Assembly (NCBI RefSeq): GCF_900631945.1
Contig: NZ_UZWE01000015.1
Span: forward strand, 1 to 39,230
DNA: 39,230 nucleotides
Origin: Paracoccus haematequi
GTDB lineage: Bacteria; Pseudomonadota; Alphaproteobacteria; Rhodobacterales; Rhodobacteraceae
Direction of reading: 5' to 3'
Notes under the pieces: generated by a model
Told to the model about the DNA's origin: nothing
The model's database searches: none
What the model saw: the letters and a program-made list of their open reading frames with translations, nothing else
Translations under genes and position numbers: made by a program
Shown here: piece after piece, positions 26,967 to 36,596 of the stretch
Numbering within the stretch: the first letter of the stretch is position 1
How the letters are laid out: each line of letters opens with the position of its first letter

Positions 26967-27075
26967 CCTGCCCTCGAATGCCGTCCTGAACCGGATCTTG
27001 TTGCGCCCCGCTTATCGCAAAGGCGTGAGGCAAAGTCACCGGGCCGTGACGGTCACGAGTGCGTCAGAAAAGGGC

Positions 27076-27381
27076 TTACTGGTCGGCAGGCTCTCCCTCG
27101 GCGACGGGCGCGGCGTCGGTGCCCCGGACTGCGCCTTCCTCCATCTGCGGGGTGCCCGCAGGCGACACCACCGGGGGCGCCGTGCCGTCGGTGCCTTCGG
27201 CGCCGGTGATGGGGGTTTCGGCGGGCGGGGGCGTGGTGGCGATGCCGTCGTTCTGTTCGTTCATGCCGGGCCGGAAGACCAGAAATGCCAGGATCGCCGC
27301 CAGCAGCGCGACGACGATCGCGATCAGCGCGGGCCGGTGCCGACTGGCCGATCGCTGCGGGTTGTTGTCGTTGTGGGACAT
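27076..27381 (-). CDS. Hypothetical single-helix membrane protein
   Basis: A 101-residue protein with a basic N-terminus (MSHNDNNPQRSASRHRP), one membrane helix (ALIAIVVALLAAILAFLVF) and a Pro/Ala/Glu-rich, acidic, probably disordered tail on the periplasmic side. The second ATG (27381) was chosen because GGAG lies the right distance before it; the first in-frame ATG at 27390 overlaps that site. I do not recognise a family. It is next to an exported GH25 gene, divided from it by about 110 bp. The low-complexity tail makes similarity searches unreliable. Confidence 0.6.
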   Translation of the reverse strand: MSHNDNNPQRSASRHRPALIAIVVALLAAILAFLVFRPGMNEQNDGIATTPPPAETPITGAEGTDGTAPPVVSPAGTPQMEEGAVRGTDAAPVAEGEPADQ

Positions 27382-27429
27382 GGGGTTCATCTCCGAATGG
27401 GTTGGAGATGCAACGGCAGGATGCGAACC

Positions 27430-28809
27430 CTAGTTCCGATCCGGCACCAGCTTTCCGGGGTTCAGGATGTCATGCGGATCAAGCGCCGCCTTGATCTGGC
27501 CCATCAGTTGCCATCCCTCGCCATGCTGGGCGGCCATCAGTCCGCGCTTGCCGATGCCGACGCCATGTTCGCCGCTGATCGTGCCGCCCACGGCAAGCGC
27601 CCGTTCCGCCATGCGCAGGGCCACCCGCTTGGCCGCCGCGATCTCGTCGGCATTGCCCGGATCGACCAGCAGCAGGGAATGGAAATTGCCGTCCCCCACA
27701 TGGCCCAGGATCGGGCCGACCAGCCCCTCGGCGGCGATGTCCTGCGCGGCGGCATGGACGGCGGCGGGCAGATGCGACATCGGCACGCAGACATCGGTGA
27801 TCAGCCCCGAGGCGCCCGGCCGTAACGCCAGGCAGGCATGATAGGCGCCGTGGCGCATCCGCCACAGCCGGGCGCGATCCTCGGCCGTGGTGGCCCAGTC
27901 GAAGCCCTGGGCGCCGAATTCGGCGGCGATGTCGCCGAACCGGGCCGCATCCTCGCGGACGGCGCCGGGGCTGCCGTGGAATTCGATCATCAGGTGCGGC
28001 TTTTCGGGCAGGCTGCTGCCCGAATGCAGGTTGAAGGCGCGGGCAGAATCCGCGTCGACGAATTCGATCCGCGCCATCGGAATCCCCGACTGGATCGTCG
28101 CGCTGACGCATTCCACCGCCTGATCCAGGCTGTCGAAGGCGCAGACCGCCGCCGCGACTTCCTCGGGCTGGCCGTGGAGGCGCAGCGTCAGTTCGGTGAT
28201 GACGCCTAGCGTGCCTTCGGAGCCGACGAACAGCGCCGTCAGGTCAAAGCCAGCGCTGGATTTCGCGGCCCGCGTGCCGGTGCGGATGATCCGCCCGTCG
28301 GCCAGCACGACCTGCAAGCCCAGCACATTGTCGCGCATCGTGCCGTAACGCACCGCCGTGGTGCCGCTGGCGCGCGTGGCCGCCATCCCGCCCAGGGACG
28401 CATTGGCGCCCGGATCGACCGGAAAGAACAGCCCGGTCGCGCGCAGCTCAAGGTTCAGCGCCTCGCGCGTGACGCCAGGCTGGACGCTGGCCTGCATGTC
28501 CTCGGGGCGGATCTCCAGCACCTTGTCCATGCGCGACAGATCCAGGCTGATGCCCCCGCGCACCGGCAGGGCGTGGCCCTCCAGCGAGGTGCCAGTGCCC
28601 CAGGCGACCACCGGCAGGCGCGCGTCGTTGCAGGCCGACAGGATCGCCGCCACCTCCTCGGCCGTCTCGGGCCAGGCCACCGCGTCGGGCGGAGGGGATC
28701 GGTGGAACGCCTCGGACTGGGCGTGATGGTCGCGATCCGCGGCGGTTTCGGACAGGCGGCTGCCCAGGATGGTGCGCAAGCGGCCGGAAATCGCGGCGGG
28801 CAGGCTCAT
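27430..28809 (-). CDS. FAD-linked oxidase, D-lactate dehydrogenase (cytochrome) / GlcD type
   Basis: A 459-residue flavoprotein with an N-terminal FAD-binding type 4 domain (LPVVAWGTGTSLEGHALP, QPGVTREALN, VDPGANASLGGMAATRASGT) and a C-terminal FAD-oxidase domain. The latter has the substrate/metal motif GHVGDGNFH and the signature GTISGEHGVGIGK. It would oxidise a D-2-hydroxy acid, most likely D-lactate, passing electrons to the respiratory chain. It is a single-subunit form; no glcE or glcF genes are adjacent. Start: the ATG at 28809 begins MSLPAAISGRL; earlier in-frame codons extend only into the upstream gap. Substrate choice is inferred from the family. Confidence 0.87.
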   Translation of the reverse strand: MSLPAAISGRLRTILGSRLSETAADRDHHAQSEAFHRSPPPDAVAWPETAEEVAAILSACNDARLPVVAWGTGTSLEGHALPVRGGISLDLSRMDKVLEIRPEDMQASVQPGVTREALNLELRATGLFFPVDPGANASLGGMAATRASGTTAVRYGTMRDNVLGLQVVLADGRIIRTGTRAAKSSAGFDLTALFVGSEGTLGVITELTLRLHGQPEEVAAAVCAFDSLDQAVECVSATIQSGIPMARIEFVDADSARAFNLHSGSSLPEKPHLMIEFHGSPGAVREDAARFGDIAAEFGAQGFDWATTAEDRARLWRMRHGAYHACLALRPGASGLITDVCVPMSHLPAAVHAAAQDIAAEGLVGPILGHVGDGNFHSLLLVDPGNADEIAAAKRVALRMAERALAVGGTISGEHGVGIGKRGLMAAQHGEGWQLMGQIKAALDPHDILNPGKLVPDRN

Positions 28810-28956
28810 GGTTGGTCCCCTTGTTGTCGGCGGCAGGTTAGCGGCAAGATGAAACTTGGCAAACCCCACCGCGTTCTGTCATCAACGCTTTACAAAAACG
28901 CCATACCGTCGCGCCTGCCAGGCCCTTGCCAGAATTTGGACTTTCCAGGATCCCAG

Positions 28957-29850
28957 ATGGACACCAACCGGATTTCCCCCCTGTACCCGACCGCAGCGCA
29001 GGGCGGCCATCACGCCCTGCCCGACGGCCTGCGGCCTGAAACGGGGGCGCGGTCCGACCGGGCCTATGTCACCCTGGTGACCAATCCCGACTACCTTCCG
29101 GGGGCCGAGGCGCTGCTGCGGTCGCTGAAGCTGACCGGCACCCGCGCCGACCTGGCGGTGATGCACCGCGGCCTTGGCCCCGCGCATCTGGCCCGGCTGC
29201 GCGCCCATGGCGCCCGGCTGATCGCCGCCGACCTGCTGCCGACCTCGGATGCGTTCGACCGCGCCCATGCAAGGGACGCGCTGCACGCCCGCGCGGCGTT
29301 CACCCAGGGCGGCAAGCCCGATTTCCACACCCCGCTGGACAATTTCGTCAAGCTGCGGCTGTGGCAGCTGGATTACGACCGCTGCGTCTTCATCGATGCC
29401 GACGCGGTGGTGCTGCGGTCCGTCGAAAAGCTGTTCGACCTGCCGGAATTCTGCGCCGCGCCCAATGTCTATGATGGGCTGGACGGGTTCCACCGGATGA
29501 ACTCGGGCGTCTTCACGGCCCGCCCCGACATCCGCACCTTCAACGCGATGATGTCGCATCTGGACCGCCCCGGCGTCTTCTGGCGTCGCACCGACCAGAC
29601 CTTCCTGCAAGACTATTTCCCCGACTGGCACGGCCTGTCGATCCATCACAACATGCTGCAATATGTCTGGATGAACATGCCCGAGCTGTGGAGCTGGGAG
29701 GATATCCGCATCCTGCATTTCCAATATGAAAAGCCTTGGCAGGACCACGGCAAGACCCATCTGCTGCGCCCGCTGATCGACCTGTGGCGCGCCATCGCCG
29801 AGGGTCAGCCGGTGCCCGACCTGGCGGCCCAGGTCCGCCCCGCCGCCTGA
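28957..29850 (+). CDS. GT8-family glycosyltransferase (glycogenin-like)
   Basis: A 297-residue glycosyltransferase. It has the GT8 start AYVTLVTNPDYLPGAEALLRSL, the metal/nucleotide-sugar motif DAD (Asp147, Asp149) in CVFIDADAVVLRS, and MNSGVFTARPDIRTF plus FLQDYFPDWHGL downstream. Galactinol-synthase- and glycogenin-like bacterial members have the same order. It is cytosolic with no membrane segment. The donor and acceptor are unknown. The AGGATCC stretch before the ATG is a fair ribosome site. Its stop overlaps the next start (TGATG), so it forms a pair with an SDR epimerase-like gene; together they may serve a small saccharide or surface-sugar pathway. Confidence 0.82.
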   Translation: MDTNRISPLYPTAAQGGHHALPDGLRPETGARSDRAYVTLVTNPDYLPGAEALLRSLKLTGTRADLAVMHRGLGPAHLARLRAHGARLIAADLLPTSDAFDRAHARDALHARAAFTQGGKPDFHTPLDNFVKLRLWQLDYDRCVFIDADAVVLRSVEKLFDLPEFCAAPNVYDGLDGFHRMNSGVFTARPDIRTFNAMMSHLDRPGVFWRRTDQTFLQDYFPDWHGLSIHHNMLQYVWMNMPELWSWEDIRILHFQYEKPWQDHGKTHLLRPLIDLWRAIAEGQPVPDLAAQVRPAA

Positions 29851-30680
29851 TGCGCATCGCCCTGACCGGCGCCTCGGGCATCGTCGGCGGCTTCGTGCTG
29901 CGCGCGGCGCAGGCGGCCGGACACCCGGTCACGCGCTTGGACCGCGGCAGCGGCTTTCAGCTTGGCGATGCCCCGGACCTGGGCGGCCATGACGCGCTGA
30001 TCCATTGCGCCTTCGCCCACGCTCCCGGCCGCTATCGCGGGGGCGAGGGCGACAATCCCGAAGCCTTCCTGCGTCTTAATGGCGACGGCACGCGCCGCCT
30101 GTTCGACGCGGCCGCGCGCGACGGGGTGGACCGGATCGTCTTCCTGTCCTCGCGCGCGGTCCATGACGGGCACCCCGCAGGCACAGCCCTGCCCGACGAC
30201 CTGCCCGCGCGCCCGGCCGATCTCTATGGCCAGGTCAAGGCGGATGCCGAAGCCCATCTTGCAGGACTGCCGGTCAGGGGCACGGCGATCCGCGCGACCG
30301 GAGTCTATGGCCTGCCCGGCAAATGGCACGACCTGTTCACCGATTACCGGGCTGGCCGCCCCATCCCGCCCCGCATCGCGACCGAGGTTCATGGCGACGA
30401 CCTGGCCGCCGCGGTCCTGCTGCTTCTGACGCAGCCGGACCCGCCGGACCAGGTCAATTGCAGCGACCTGATCCTCGACCGCCACGACCTTCTGGCCGAG
30501 GTTCGGACCCTGACCGGCTGCCCGCACCCCCTGCCCGCCCGCGCCGATCCAGCGCCCTTGCGCGTGCAAACCTGCGACCGCCTGCGCGCCATGGGCTGGC
30601 AGCCCGGCGGCATGGCGAAACTGCGCGCCACCCTCCCCGGCCTGCTGACTTCTTCTTTGCCCCAATACCCTCGGGGGTAG
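29850..30680 (+). CDS. NAD-dependent epimerase/dehydratase (extended SDR)
   Basis: A 276-residue extended short-chain dehydrogenase. The N-terminal TGASGIVGG (residues 6-14) is the TGxxGxxG cofactor motif. IVFLSSRAVHDG and LYGQVKADAE give the catalytic-type Tyr126 and Lys130. RATGVYGLPG and HGDDLAAAVL are further family landmarks. The reaction is likely epimerisation or reduction of a nucleotide-linked or phosphorylated sugar, though the exact substrate cannot be read. It is coupled to the GT8 gene by a one-base overlap. The final codons (SSLPQYPRG) and stop lie inside a dispersed intergenic motif, so the natural C-terminus may have been altered by that element. Confidence 0.85.
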   Translation: MRIALTGASGIVGGFVLRAAQAAGHPVTRLDRGSGFQLGDAPDLGGHDALIHCAFAHAPGRYRGGEGDNPEAFLRLNGDGTRRLFDAAARDGVDRIVFLSSRAVHDGHPAGTALPDDLPARPADLYGQVKADAEAHLAGLPVRGTAIRATGVYGLPGKWHDLFTDYRAGRPIPPRIATEVHGDDLAAAVLLLLTQPDPPDQVNCSDLILDRHDLLAEVRTLTGCPHPLPARADPAPLRVQTCDRLRAMGWQPGGMAKLRATLPGLLTSSLPQYPRG

Positions 30681-30720
30681 GACGCCCTTGGGCGTCCGCA
30701 GGGGGCGGAAGGCCCCCTGC
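30680..30720. terminator. Two tandem hairpins between convergent genes
   Basis: GGACGCCC-TT-GGGCGTCC (30680-30697) and GCAGGGGGC (30698-30706) paired with GCCCCCTGC (30712-30720). They fill the gap between the SDR gene and cobT stops and could stop transcription from both sides. The bases just before, 30650-30678, carry on the minus strand the motif ACCCCCGAGGGTATT, related to the one in the ilvB-ilvN gap. Confidence 0.6.
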
Positions 30721-30734
30721 TACCGCGGGACGCC

Positions 30735-32603
30735 TCAGGCGCGACGGGCCATTCCCAGGGCCCGCGCCCGTTTGCGCGGATCGGCATCGAACAGCGCCGC
30801 AAGCTGTTCCGTGATCGCACCCGCCAACTGGTCCGCATCGGTGATCGTCACCGCGCGCTCATAGTATCGCGTCACGTCATGGCCGATGCCGATCGCCAGC
30901 AGTTCGACCATGCGCTTCTTTTCAACCATGGCGATCACGTCGCGCAGGTGCTTTTCCAGGTAATTCGCCGGATTGACCGAAAGCGTCGAATCATCGACCG
31001 GCGCGCCGTCCGAGATCACCATCAGGATCTTGCGGACCTCGGACCGGCGGACCAGCCGCTTGTGCGCCCATTCCAGGGCCTCGCCGTCGATGTTTTCCTT
31101 GAGCAAGCCTTCCTTCATCATCAGGCCAAGGTTCGGCCGTACGCGCCGCCAGGGCGCGTCGGCAGGCTTGTAGATGATATGGCGCAGGTCGTTCAGCCGC
31201 CCCGGCTGGGCGGGACGACCGGCCTGCAACCAGGCCTCGCGCGATTGGCCGCCCTTCCAGGCCCGCGTGGTAAATCCCAGGATCTCGACCTTGACGCTGC
31301 ACCGTTCCAGCGTCCGGGCCAGCACATCGGCGCAGATCGCCGCGATGCTGATCGGGCGCCCGCGCATCGACCCGGAATTGTCGATCAGCAGCGTCACCAC
31401 CGTATCGCGGAATTCGGTGTCCTTCTCGACCTTGAAGGACAGCGGCGTCGTGGGGTTCGCCACCACCCGCGCCAGGCGGCCCGCATCCAAGACGCCTTCC
31501 TCCTTGTCGAATTCCCAACTGCGGCTCTGCTGGGCCTGAAGGCGGCGCTGCAACTTGTTGGCCAGGCGGCTGACCGCGCCGCGCAGCGGTTCCAGCTGCT
31601 TGTCCAGATAGGCGCGCAGCCGTTCAAGCTCGGCCGGGTCGGCCAGATCCTCGGCGCGGATTTCCTCGTCCCAAGCCTGGGAAAAGACCTTGTAATCCGC
31701 GCTCGCCTCGCTGACCGGCGGCGGCAGGTCGGGCGGAGTGTCCGATTCCGGCATCTCGGCCTCGTCGGTCAGCTGTTCGTCGGACTGGTCGTCCATGCTG
31801 ACCTGGGCCTGGCGTTCGTCCTGCTGCTGTTCCTGCGATTGCTCGGGGGATGCCTCGGCATCCTCGCTGTCGTCCTGGTCGCGGGACTGGTTGTCGCCCG
31901 CTTCCTCCTGCTGTTCGGCATTGTCCTCGGCGTCGTCCTCGGACTGGTCGGGATCGTCGCCAAGCTGGTCGCCATAGCCCAGATCGCTGATCACCTGCCG
32001 CGACAGCCGGGCGAAGGCCGCCTGGTCGGCCAGTACCTCGTTGACATGGGTCAGCGACCCGCCCGCCTGCTGTTCGACGAAAGGCCGCCACAGGTCGGCC
32101 ACGTGCTGCGCGCCGCCCGGCAGCGCGCGGCCGGTCGCGGCCTGGCGGACGATGTATCCCGCCGCCACCGCCAGAGGCGCATCGGCGGGCGCCTTGATCT
32201 GGCCATAGCCCTTCTTGTCGGCATCCGCGCCGATCCGGGCGTCGATATTGGACAGCGCGCCCGGCATGTCGCGCGCCCCCAACGCCTCGCAGCGGGCGGT
32301 TTCCATCGCCTCGTACAATTCGCGCGCCATCGGGCCTGCGGGGGCGAAACGCGCATGGGTCGCCGTGTCGTGGTGGCGCATCCGCATCGCCAGGGCGTCG
32401 GCGGTGCCGCGCGCCTGCAACACCTCGTCCCGGCCCAGGCGGCGACTGACCTGCGGCAGGCGCATCGTATCGCCCGCCACGCCCGAGGGGTCGGCGCTGA
32501 AGGTCACGTTCAGATCCCGGTCGTCGGCCAGGGCCCGGGTCGCCTCGGACAGGGCCTTCTTGAAGGGATCGGCGGGGTTGTCGGACTTTTTCATGCGATT
32601 CAT
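30735..32603 (-). CDS. cobT: Aerobic cobaltochelatase subunit CobT
   Basis: Part of the CobNST chelatase that inserts cobalt into hydrogenobyrinate diamide in aerobic B12 synthesis. The 622-residue protein has the CobT N-terminal domain ([48 protein letters not shown]), a long acidic Asp/Glu/Gln/Ser-rich middle (about residues 205-305), and a C-terminal VWA domain with the metal-site motif [13 protein letters not shown]. Start: the ATG at 32603 ([10 protein letters not shown]) is listed; the in-frame ATG at 32594 ([10 protein letters not shown]) is equally likely. No cobS is beside it in the window, unlike the usual cobS-cobT pair. Not to be confused with the nicotinate-nucleotide phosphoribosyltransferase also called CobT in Salmonella. 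Confidence 0.92.
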   Translation of the reverse strand: MNRMKKSDNPADPFKKALSEATRALADDRDLNVTFSADPSGVAGDTMRLPQVSRRLGRDEVLQARGTADALAMRMRHHDTATHARFAPAGPMARELYEAMETARCEALGARDMPGALSNIDARIGADADKKGYGQIKAPADAPLAVAAGYIVRQAATGRALPGGAQHVADLWRPFVEQQAGGSLTHVNEVLADQAAFARLSRQVISDLGYGDQLGDDPDQSEDDAEDNAEQQEEAGDNQSRDQDDSEDAEASPEQSQEQQQDERQAQVSMDDQSDEQLTDEAEMPESDTPPDLPPPVSEASADYKVFSQAWDEEIRAEDLADPAELERLRAYLDKQLEPLRGAVSRLANKLQRRLQAQQSRSWEFDKEEGVLDAGRLARVVANPTTPLSFKVEKDTEFRDTVVTLLIDNSGSMRGRPISIAAICADVLARTLERCSVKVEILGFTTRAWKGGQSREAWLQAGRPAQPGRLNDLRHIIYKPADAPWRRVRPNLGLMMKEGLLKENIDGEALEWAHKRLVRRSEVRKILMVISDGAPVDDSTLSVNPANYLEKHLRDVIAMVEKKRMVELLAIGIGHDVTRYYERAVTITDADQLAGAITEQLAALFDADPRKRARALGMARRA

Positions 32604-32742
32604 AGACCATTGCCGCGCGTCCCAGGCAAGGCCGTTGTGCGGGAACGCAAGGGCCAGTGTGCGCTGCTGCCGCGATAAAAACCGAACAACCCCGAAGGTT
32701 CGGCGTTACGCTGCGACGGCAACAGACCGAAAGGAGACCCTC

Positions 32743-33324
32743 ATGGCAAAACCCCGCATCGGCGTCATCATCAGTTCCACCCGCGACACGCGCTTCGCCG
32801 ACAAGCCTGCGCAATGGCTGATGGACAAGGTGAAGAATCACCCGGACCTGGATTTCGAGTTGATCGACCTGCGCGACGCGAACCTGCCGTTCTTCAATGA
32901 GCCGGCATCGAACCTGTGGATGCCGTCCAGCGATCCGAACGCGGTCGCCTGGCAGGAAAAGCTGGCCGGTCTCGACGGGTTCATCTTCGTCGTGGCGGAA
33001 TACAACCGCTCGATCACGGGGGCGCTGAAGAACGCCCTGGACCAGGCCTACAAGGAATGGAACCGCAAGCCGTTCAGCGCCCTGGCCTATGGCAGCATGG
33101 GGGGCGCGCGCGCCCTGGAACATCTGCGCCTGATCGGGATCGAGCTTCAGATGGTGCCGCTGCGCAATGCCGTCCATATCGGCGGAGGCGATTTCTTCAA
33201 GGTCTCGCCGCTGGGCGCCAATGCCCCGATGTCCGAGATCGAAGGCAACCTGGAAGGCTCGTTGAAGGCGACGCTGGACGAATTGTCCTGGTGGGCCAAG
33301 ACCCTGCAAAACGCCCGGACCTGA
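32743..33324 (+). CDS. NADPH-dependent FMN reductase-like flavoprotein
   Basis: A 193-residue flavodoxin-like protein. It opens with PRIGVIISSTRDTRFADKPA, the phosphate-binding loop of NADPH-dependent FMN reductases. It then has ELIDLRDANLPFFNEP, FIFVVAEYNRSITGALKNALDQAY (flavin-contact PEYN-like motif) and ALAYGSMGGARALEHLR. Likely activities are FMN or quinone reduction. An AAAGGAGACC ribosome site precedes the ATG. It is divergent from cobT (139-bp gap) and convergent with the popZ-like gene, with a strong terminator hairpin between. Confidence 0.9.
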   Translation: MAKPRIGVIISSTRDTRFADKPAQWLMDKVKNHPDLDFELIDLRDANLPFFNEPASNLWMPSSDPNAVAWQEKLAGLDGFIFVVAEYNRSITGALKNALDQAYKEWNRKPFSALAYGSMGGARALEHLRLIGIELQMVPLRNAVHIGGGDFFKVSPLGANAPMSEIEGNLEGSLKATLDELSWWAKTLQNART

Positions 33325-33333
33325 GCGGCCTTG

Positions 33334-33363
33334 CCGGACAGCGCCTTGGCGGGCGCTGTCCGG
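33334..33363. terminator. Strong hairpin between the FMN reductase and popZ-like genes
   Basis: CCGGACAGCGCC (33334-33345) pairs perfectly with GGCGCTGTCCGG (33352-33363), leaving a 6-base loop. It lies between two convergent stop codons and is probably bidirectional. Confidence 0.65.
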
Positions 33364-33368
33364 GACTG

Positions 33369-34265
33369 TCAGAGACGGTCCAGATGCGCGTCGATGGCGG
33401 CGGCGATCTCGCGCCGGATCACGGCGCGCAGATTGGCCGAGAACCGCTCTCCCAACTCGCCGTTCAACTCCTCCTGCACCATCTCGCGCAGCAGGTCGCG
33501 GATGCTCTGCTCCTCGTCGGTCAGGTCGGCCTGGGCCTGCTGCTCGGCGGCGAAGGCTTCTGCCTCGGCGGCAAGCTGGGCGACCGGATCGAAGGCAGGC
33601 TCGGGCGGCAAGGCCCAGCCGGACAGGCGCTGTTCGGCAGGCTTCGCCTCGGCCAGGACGACCGGGGCCGGTTCCTCAAGCTCGGGGCGCATCCGCGCCT
33701 TCCAGTCGAAGGCTTCGGCGAAATCGTCGGCATCGTCCGCGCCGTCGCCGAGGGCCTGAACGATGCCTGCCGGTTCGGGCGAGGCCGGGATCTGCGGCTG
33801 GGCCTGGATCTCGGGCGCGGCGTCCCGCCCCTCGGGGCGCAGCCAGGCCCGCCACCCCGAAGCCTTGGGCGCGGCGGCCTCGGGCTCATCGACCCGGCGT
33901 TCGGCCCCCAGCCGCAGCGGAGAGACATTGGCGGCAGGCGGTACCAGATCTGGCTTGGCCCGCAGGATGAACTGCGGGATGGCCGGCGCGGCGGCCGCAT
34001 CGGGCATGGTCTCTGCCGCCAGAGGCTCTGCGGAACGGACGGTCGTTTCGACCAGCTGCCGCGCCAGGGCGGCATTGCCGCCATAGCGGCGGGCCAGGAA
34101 TTCGCCGGCATCGTCCGGGATCAGGCTGCTGCGTTCCGCGCGGATGTTGTCGCGCGCCGAGGACAGCGCATCGTCGTCGGCAATCATGCGGCGGATGGCG
34201 GACAGGACATCGCCGATGTCTTCCGACAGGCGCGCGGCGTTCTGGGACATGCGGGGGTCAGCCAT
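33369..34265 (-). CDS. popZ: PopZ-like cell-pole organising protein (DUF2497)
   Basis: A 298-residue protein. An N-terminal helix DVLSAIRRMIADDDA (about residues 19-33) matches the ILASIRRIISEDD-type motif of DUF2497/PopZ. A long Pro/Ala/Glu/Asp-rich middle follows, and then a C-terminal amphipathic helical region (SIRDLLREMVQEELNGEL, NLRAVIRREIAAAI), the oligomerisation part in PopZ. It lies directly downstream of pcm and tolC. In Caulobacter popZ is also next to a tolC-type gene, which supports the call. PopZ forms polar scaffolds that gather chromosome and cell-cycle signalling proteins. Sequence identity is low outside the two helical ends, so this is a family-level call. Confidence 0.7.
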   Translation of the reverse strand: MADPRMSQNAARLSEDIGDVLSAIRRMIADDDALSSARDNIRAERSSLIPDDAGEFLARRYGGNAALARQLVETTVRSAEPLAAETMPDAAAAPAIPQFILRAKPDLVPPAANVSPLRLGAERRVDEPEAAAPKASGWRAWLRPEGRDAAPEIQAQPQIPASPEPAGIVQALGDGADDADDFAEAFDWKARMRPELEEPAPVVLAEAKPAEQRLSGWALPPEPAFDPVAQLAAEAEAFAAEQQAQADLTDEEQSIRDLLREMVQEELNGELGERFSANLRAVIRREIAAAIDAHLDRL

Positions 34266-34288
34266 GGTGCCCCCCGCCGTTCAGAGCG

Positions 34289-35680
34289 TCAGTCGCGCCC
34301 GATCGCGCGCAAGACGCGATCAAGGCTTTCGCCCTGCTTGCTGGTGTAAGGCGCATCGCGCACGGCGTTGTAGTATTGCGAAGGGTCATAGGTCGGAATC
34401 CCCAGGTTCAGGTGTTCTACCGTAAGACGACCCATAGCAGCCAGAAGTTGATAATGTGCTAACTGGAGATTGGCTTCCGCCGTGATCTTGTCGGCCCGCG
34501 CCTCCAGCAGGGACTGTTCCGCGTCCAGAACGTCCAGCGTGGTGCGCGCGCCCAGGGCCGCTTCCTCTCGCACGCCGTTATAGGCCTGCTGGGCTGCGGC
34601 GATCTGTTGGTCGATGGCGCCGATCTGCGCGCGGGCCACGTCGATATTGGCCCATGATTCGCCGACCTGCTGGCTGATCTGGCGCGACAGGTTCAGCAGC
34701 GCCGACCGCGCCTGATCGCGCTCCGCCATGGCCCGGCGGTGCGCGGCGGGCAGACGGCCCCCCGAATAGATGGTCTGGTTGAGTTCCAGCCCGACCGTGG
34801 CGCTGTCAAAGTTGTCCCGCCCGCTATCCAACTGGGATCGTGCGCTGCGCGTGACGCCCACGCCCAGGTTGCCGGTCAGCGTCGGATTGCGTTCCGCCGC
34901 CGCGATGGCCACGCCCAGTTCGGCCGCCGCCGCCCGGCGTTGCGCCTGCGCGATCAGCGGATGGTTGCGCTGCCCGATGGCCCGCGCCTCGTCGACCGAG
35001 GCGGGCAGCTTGGGCAGCGGCGGGGGCGCGTCCAGCCATCCGGGGAATCGGCCGGTCGCCGCCAGATACCCCTCGCGCGCGATTTCCAGGTCGCCTTGGG
35101 CCGAGGCCAGCCCCGCCTGGGTCTGCGCAAGCTGCGCATCGGCCAGGGCCACGTCGGTCACGGTGATCTCGCCCACGTCGAAGCGGTCCTGGGCGGCCTG
35201 GCGTTCGCGGCCGAGAACCTCGACCGAGTTCTGCTGCAAGGCCACCCGCTCATTGGCCTGCTTGATGTCGAAGAACGCCACCGCCGCGGCCAGCAGGATA
35301 TCCTGTTCCACCGCCACAAGCCCCTGGCGCGTCGCCAGAACCTGTTCCTTGGCCGCGTCGATGGCCAGTTGCGACCGCCCCCAGTCATAGAGCGTCATCT
35401 GCGCCCCGATCTGAAGCGAGGTCGACCGCGCCGTGGTATAGCCGGTCAGCCCCTCGGCCCGCTGGACGGTATGGGCGGCGGTCCATTGCACGATCGGGCG
35501 CAGCGCCGCGATGGCCGCGGCCACGTCTTCGTCGGCGGCGCGCAGAACGGCGCGGTTCTGTTCGATCAGCGCGGAATGGCGATAGGCCGCGACCATGGTG
35601 TCGGCCAGCGATTCGGCCTTGGCCGCCTGCCCCGAGACTGCGATCAGCGCGGCGGCCGCCAGGAAACGAAGCCCCCTCAC
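34289..35680 (-). CDS. tolC: TolC-family outer-membrane efflux/secretion protein
   Basis: A 463-residue TolC-type channel protein. A signal peptide ([21 protein letters not shown]) is followed by two similar halves of long coiled-coil helices and beta strands, for example [52 protein letters not shown] and [19 protein letters not shown]. It would form trimeric outer-membrane channels for type I secretion or efflux. The start is the GTG at 35680, whose GTGA overlaps the pcm stop; a longer frame upstream is only the pcm shadow. No transporter or adaptor gene is adjacent, so the channel may serve several pumps. Confidence 0.92.
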   Translation of the reverse strand: MRGLRFLAAAALIAVSGQAAKAESLADTMVAAYRHSALIEQNRAVLRAADEDVAAAIAALRPIVQWTAAHTVQRAEGLTGYTTARSTSLQIGAQMTLYDWGRSQLAIDAAKEQVLATRQGLVAVEQDILLAAAVAFFDIKQANERVALQQNSVEVLGRERQAAQDRFDVGEITVTDVALADAQLAQTQAGLASAQGDLEIAREGYLAATGRFPGWLDAPPPLPKLPASVDEARAIGQRNHPLIAQAQRRAAAAELGVAIAAAERNPTLTGNLGVGVTRSARSQLDSGRDNFDSATVGLELNQTIYSGGRLPAAHRRAMAERDQARSALLNLSRQISQQVGESWANIDVARAQIGAIDQQIAAAQQAYNGVREEAALGARTTLDVLDAEQSLLEARADKITAEANLQLAHYQLLAAMGRLTVEHLNLGIPTYDPSQYYNAVRDAPYTSKQGESLDRVLRAIGRD

Positions 35681-36330
35681 AGCGAAAAACTCCGCGCGCG
35701 TTCGAAGCCCGGCAGCAGCGGCGCGCCCGCGTTGAAGGCATAGCGCCAGACGACGCGGCCGTTCAGGCAATGCCCGATCCTGACCACCCCCAGGGCGCCT
35801 TCGACGAACAGCGCGGCGATGCGGCCGCCGTCCTTCAGTTGCGACAGTATCGCCTCGGGCACGTCCTCGACCCCGCCGTTGATCAGGATGGCGTCATAGG
35901 GGGCCTGCTTGGCCGCGCCTTCGTTCAGGGGCGCGTTCAGCACGGCGACGTTGAAGACGCCGGCCTCGTTCAGGCGGCGCTCGGCCTCGGCGGCCATGTC
36001 GGCGTCCTCCTCGATGGCGACGACGGTCTGGACCAGCCGCGCCAGCACCGCCGAGGAATAGCCATAGCCGCAGCCCAGATCCAGGACCAGATCGTCGGGC
36101 TGAAGGTCCAGCATGTCGATCATCTTGCCCAGAGTCCGGGGTTCCAGCAGCACCCTGCCCTGCCCCAGATCCAGGTTTTCGCCCGAATAGGCCACGGCCC
36201 GGCGCGAAGGGGGAACGAAATCCTCCATCGGGACAGTCAGCATGGCCTCGATCACAGGGAACTTCGTGACATCATTGGGGCGGACCTGCGTGTCCACCAT
36301 CATGGTGCGCCGCGCGGCGAAATCGCTCAT
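35677..36330 (-). CDS. pcm: Protein-L-isoaspartate O-methyltransferase
   Basis: A 217-residue SAM methyltransferase of the PCMT family, which methylates isoaspartyl residues to start repair of damaged proteins. The SAM-binding motif is [18 protein letters not shown], preceded by [16 protein letters not shown]; the acidic loop [10 protein letters not shown] and [17 protein letters not shown] follow. In alphaproteobacteria this gene upstream of tolC is often a divergent PCMT, so the true substrate may differ from isoaspartate. The start at 36330 ([20 protein letters not shown]) is where family similarity begins. It overlaps the tolC start by 4 bp and heads a pcm-tolC-popZ group. Upstream, 36331-36596 holds no recognisable gene and leads into IS remains. 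Confidence 0.88.
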   Translation of the reverse strand: MSDFAARRTMMVDTQVRPNDVTKFPVIEAMLTVPMEDFVPPSRRAVAYSGENLDLGQGRVLLEPRTLGKMIDMLDLQPDDLVLDLGCGYGYSSAVLARLVQTVVAIEEDADMAAEAERRLNEAGVFNVAVLNAPLNEGAAKQAPYDAILINGGVEDVPEAILSQLKDGGRIAALFVEGALGVVRIGHCLNGRVVWRYAFNAGAPLLPGFERARSFSL

Positions 36331-36596
36331 CTCCGGGAACCTCTGCAAGCTGCTTTGGCGCTTATTGCCACGATTCCGGGGGCTGGGCAACGTCGCACGT
36401 TCCCGTCTTGCAAGCGGTCCGCCGATCCTCTATTCCATGCGAACCTCGAACGGCGGCGGGTTGGCGGAGAGGTTACGCAGCGGATTGCAAAACCCAGCGT
36501 TTCCTTAATAATACCAACGCGTTCCTGAAAATTGCCATCGGGACAAACCGCGAACAGCCGGCGAATTTGATAACAGTCGACGAGTCGTGTTGCCAA

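Noticed and set aside
36331..36596. A possible small gene between pcm and the IS remnant (open frames around 36242-36508 and 36408-36665)
   Set aside because: The frames lack ribosome sites, run across the IS end and pcm, and resemble nothing; the region is treated as non-coding.
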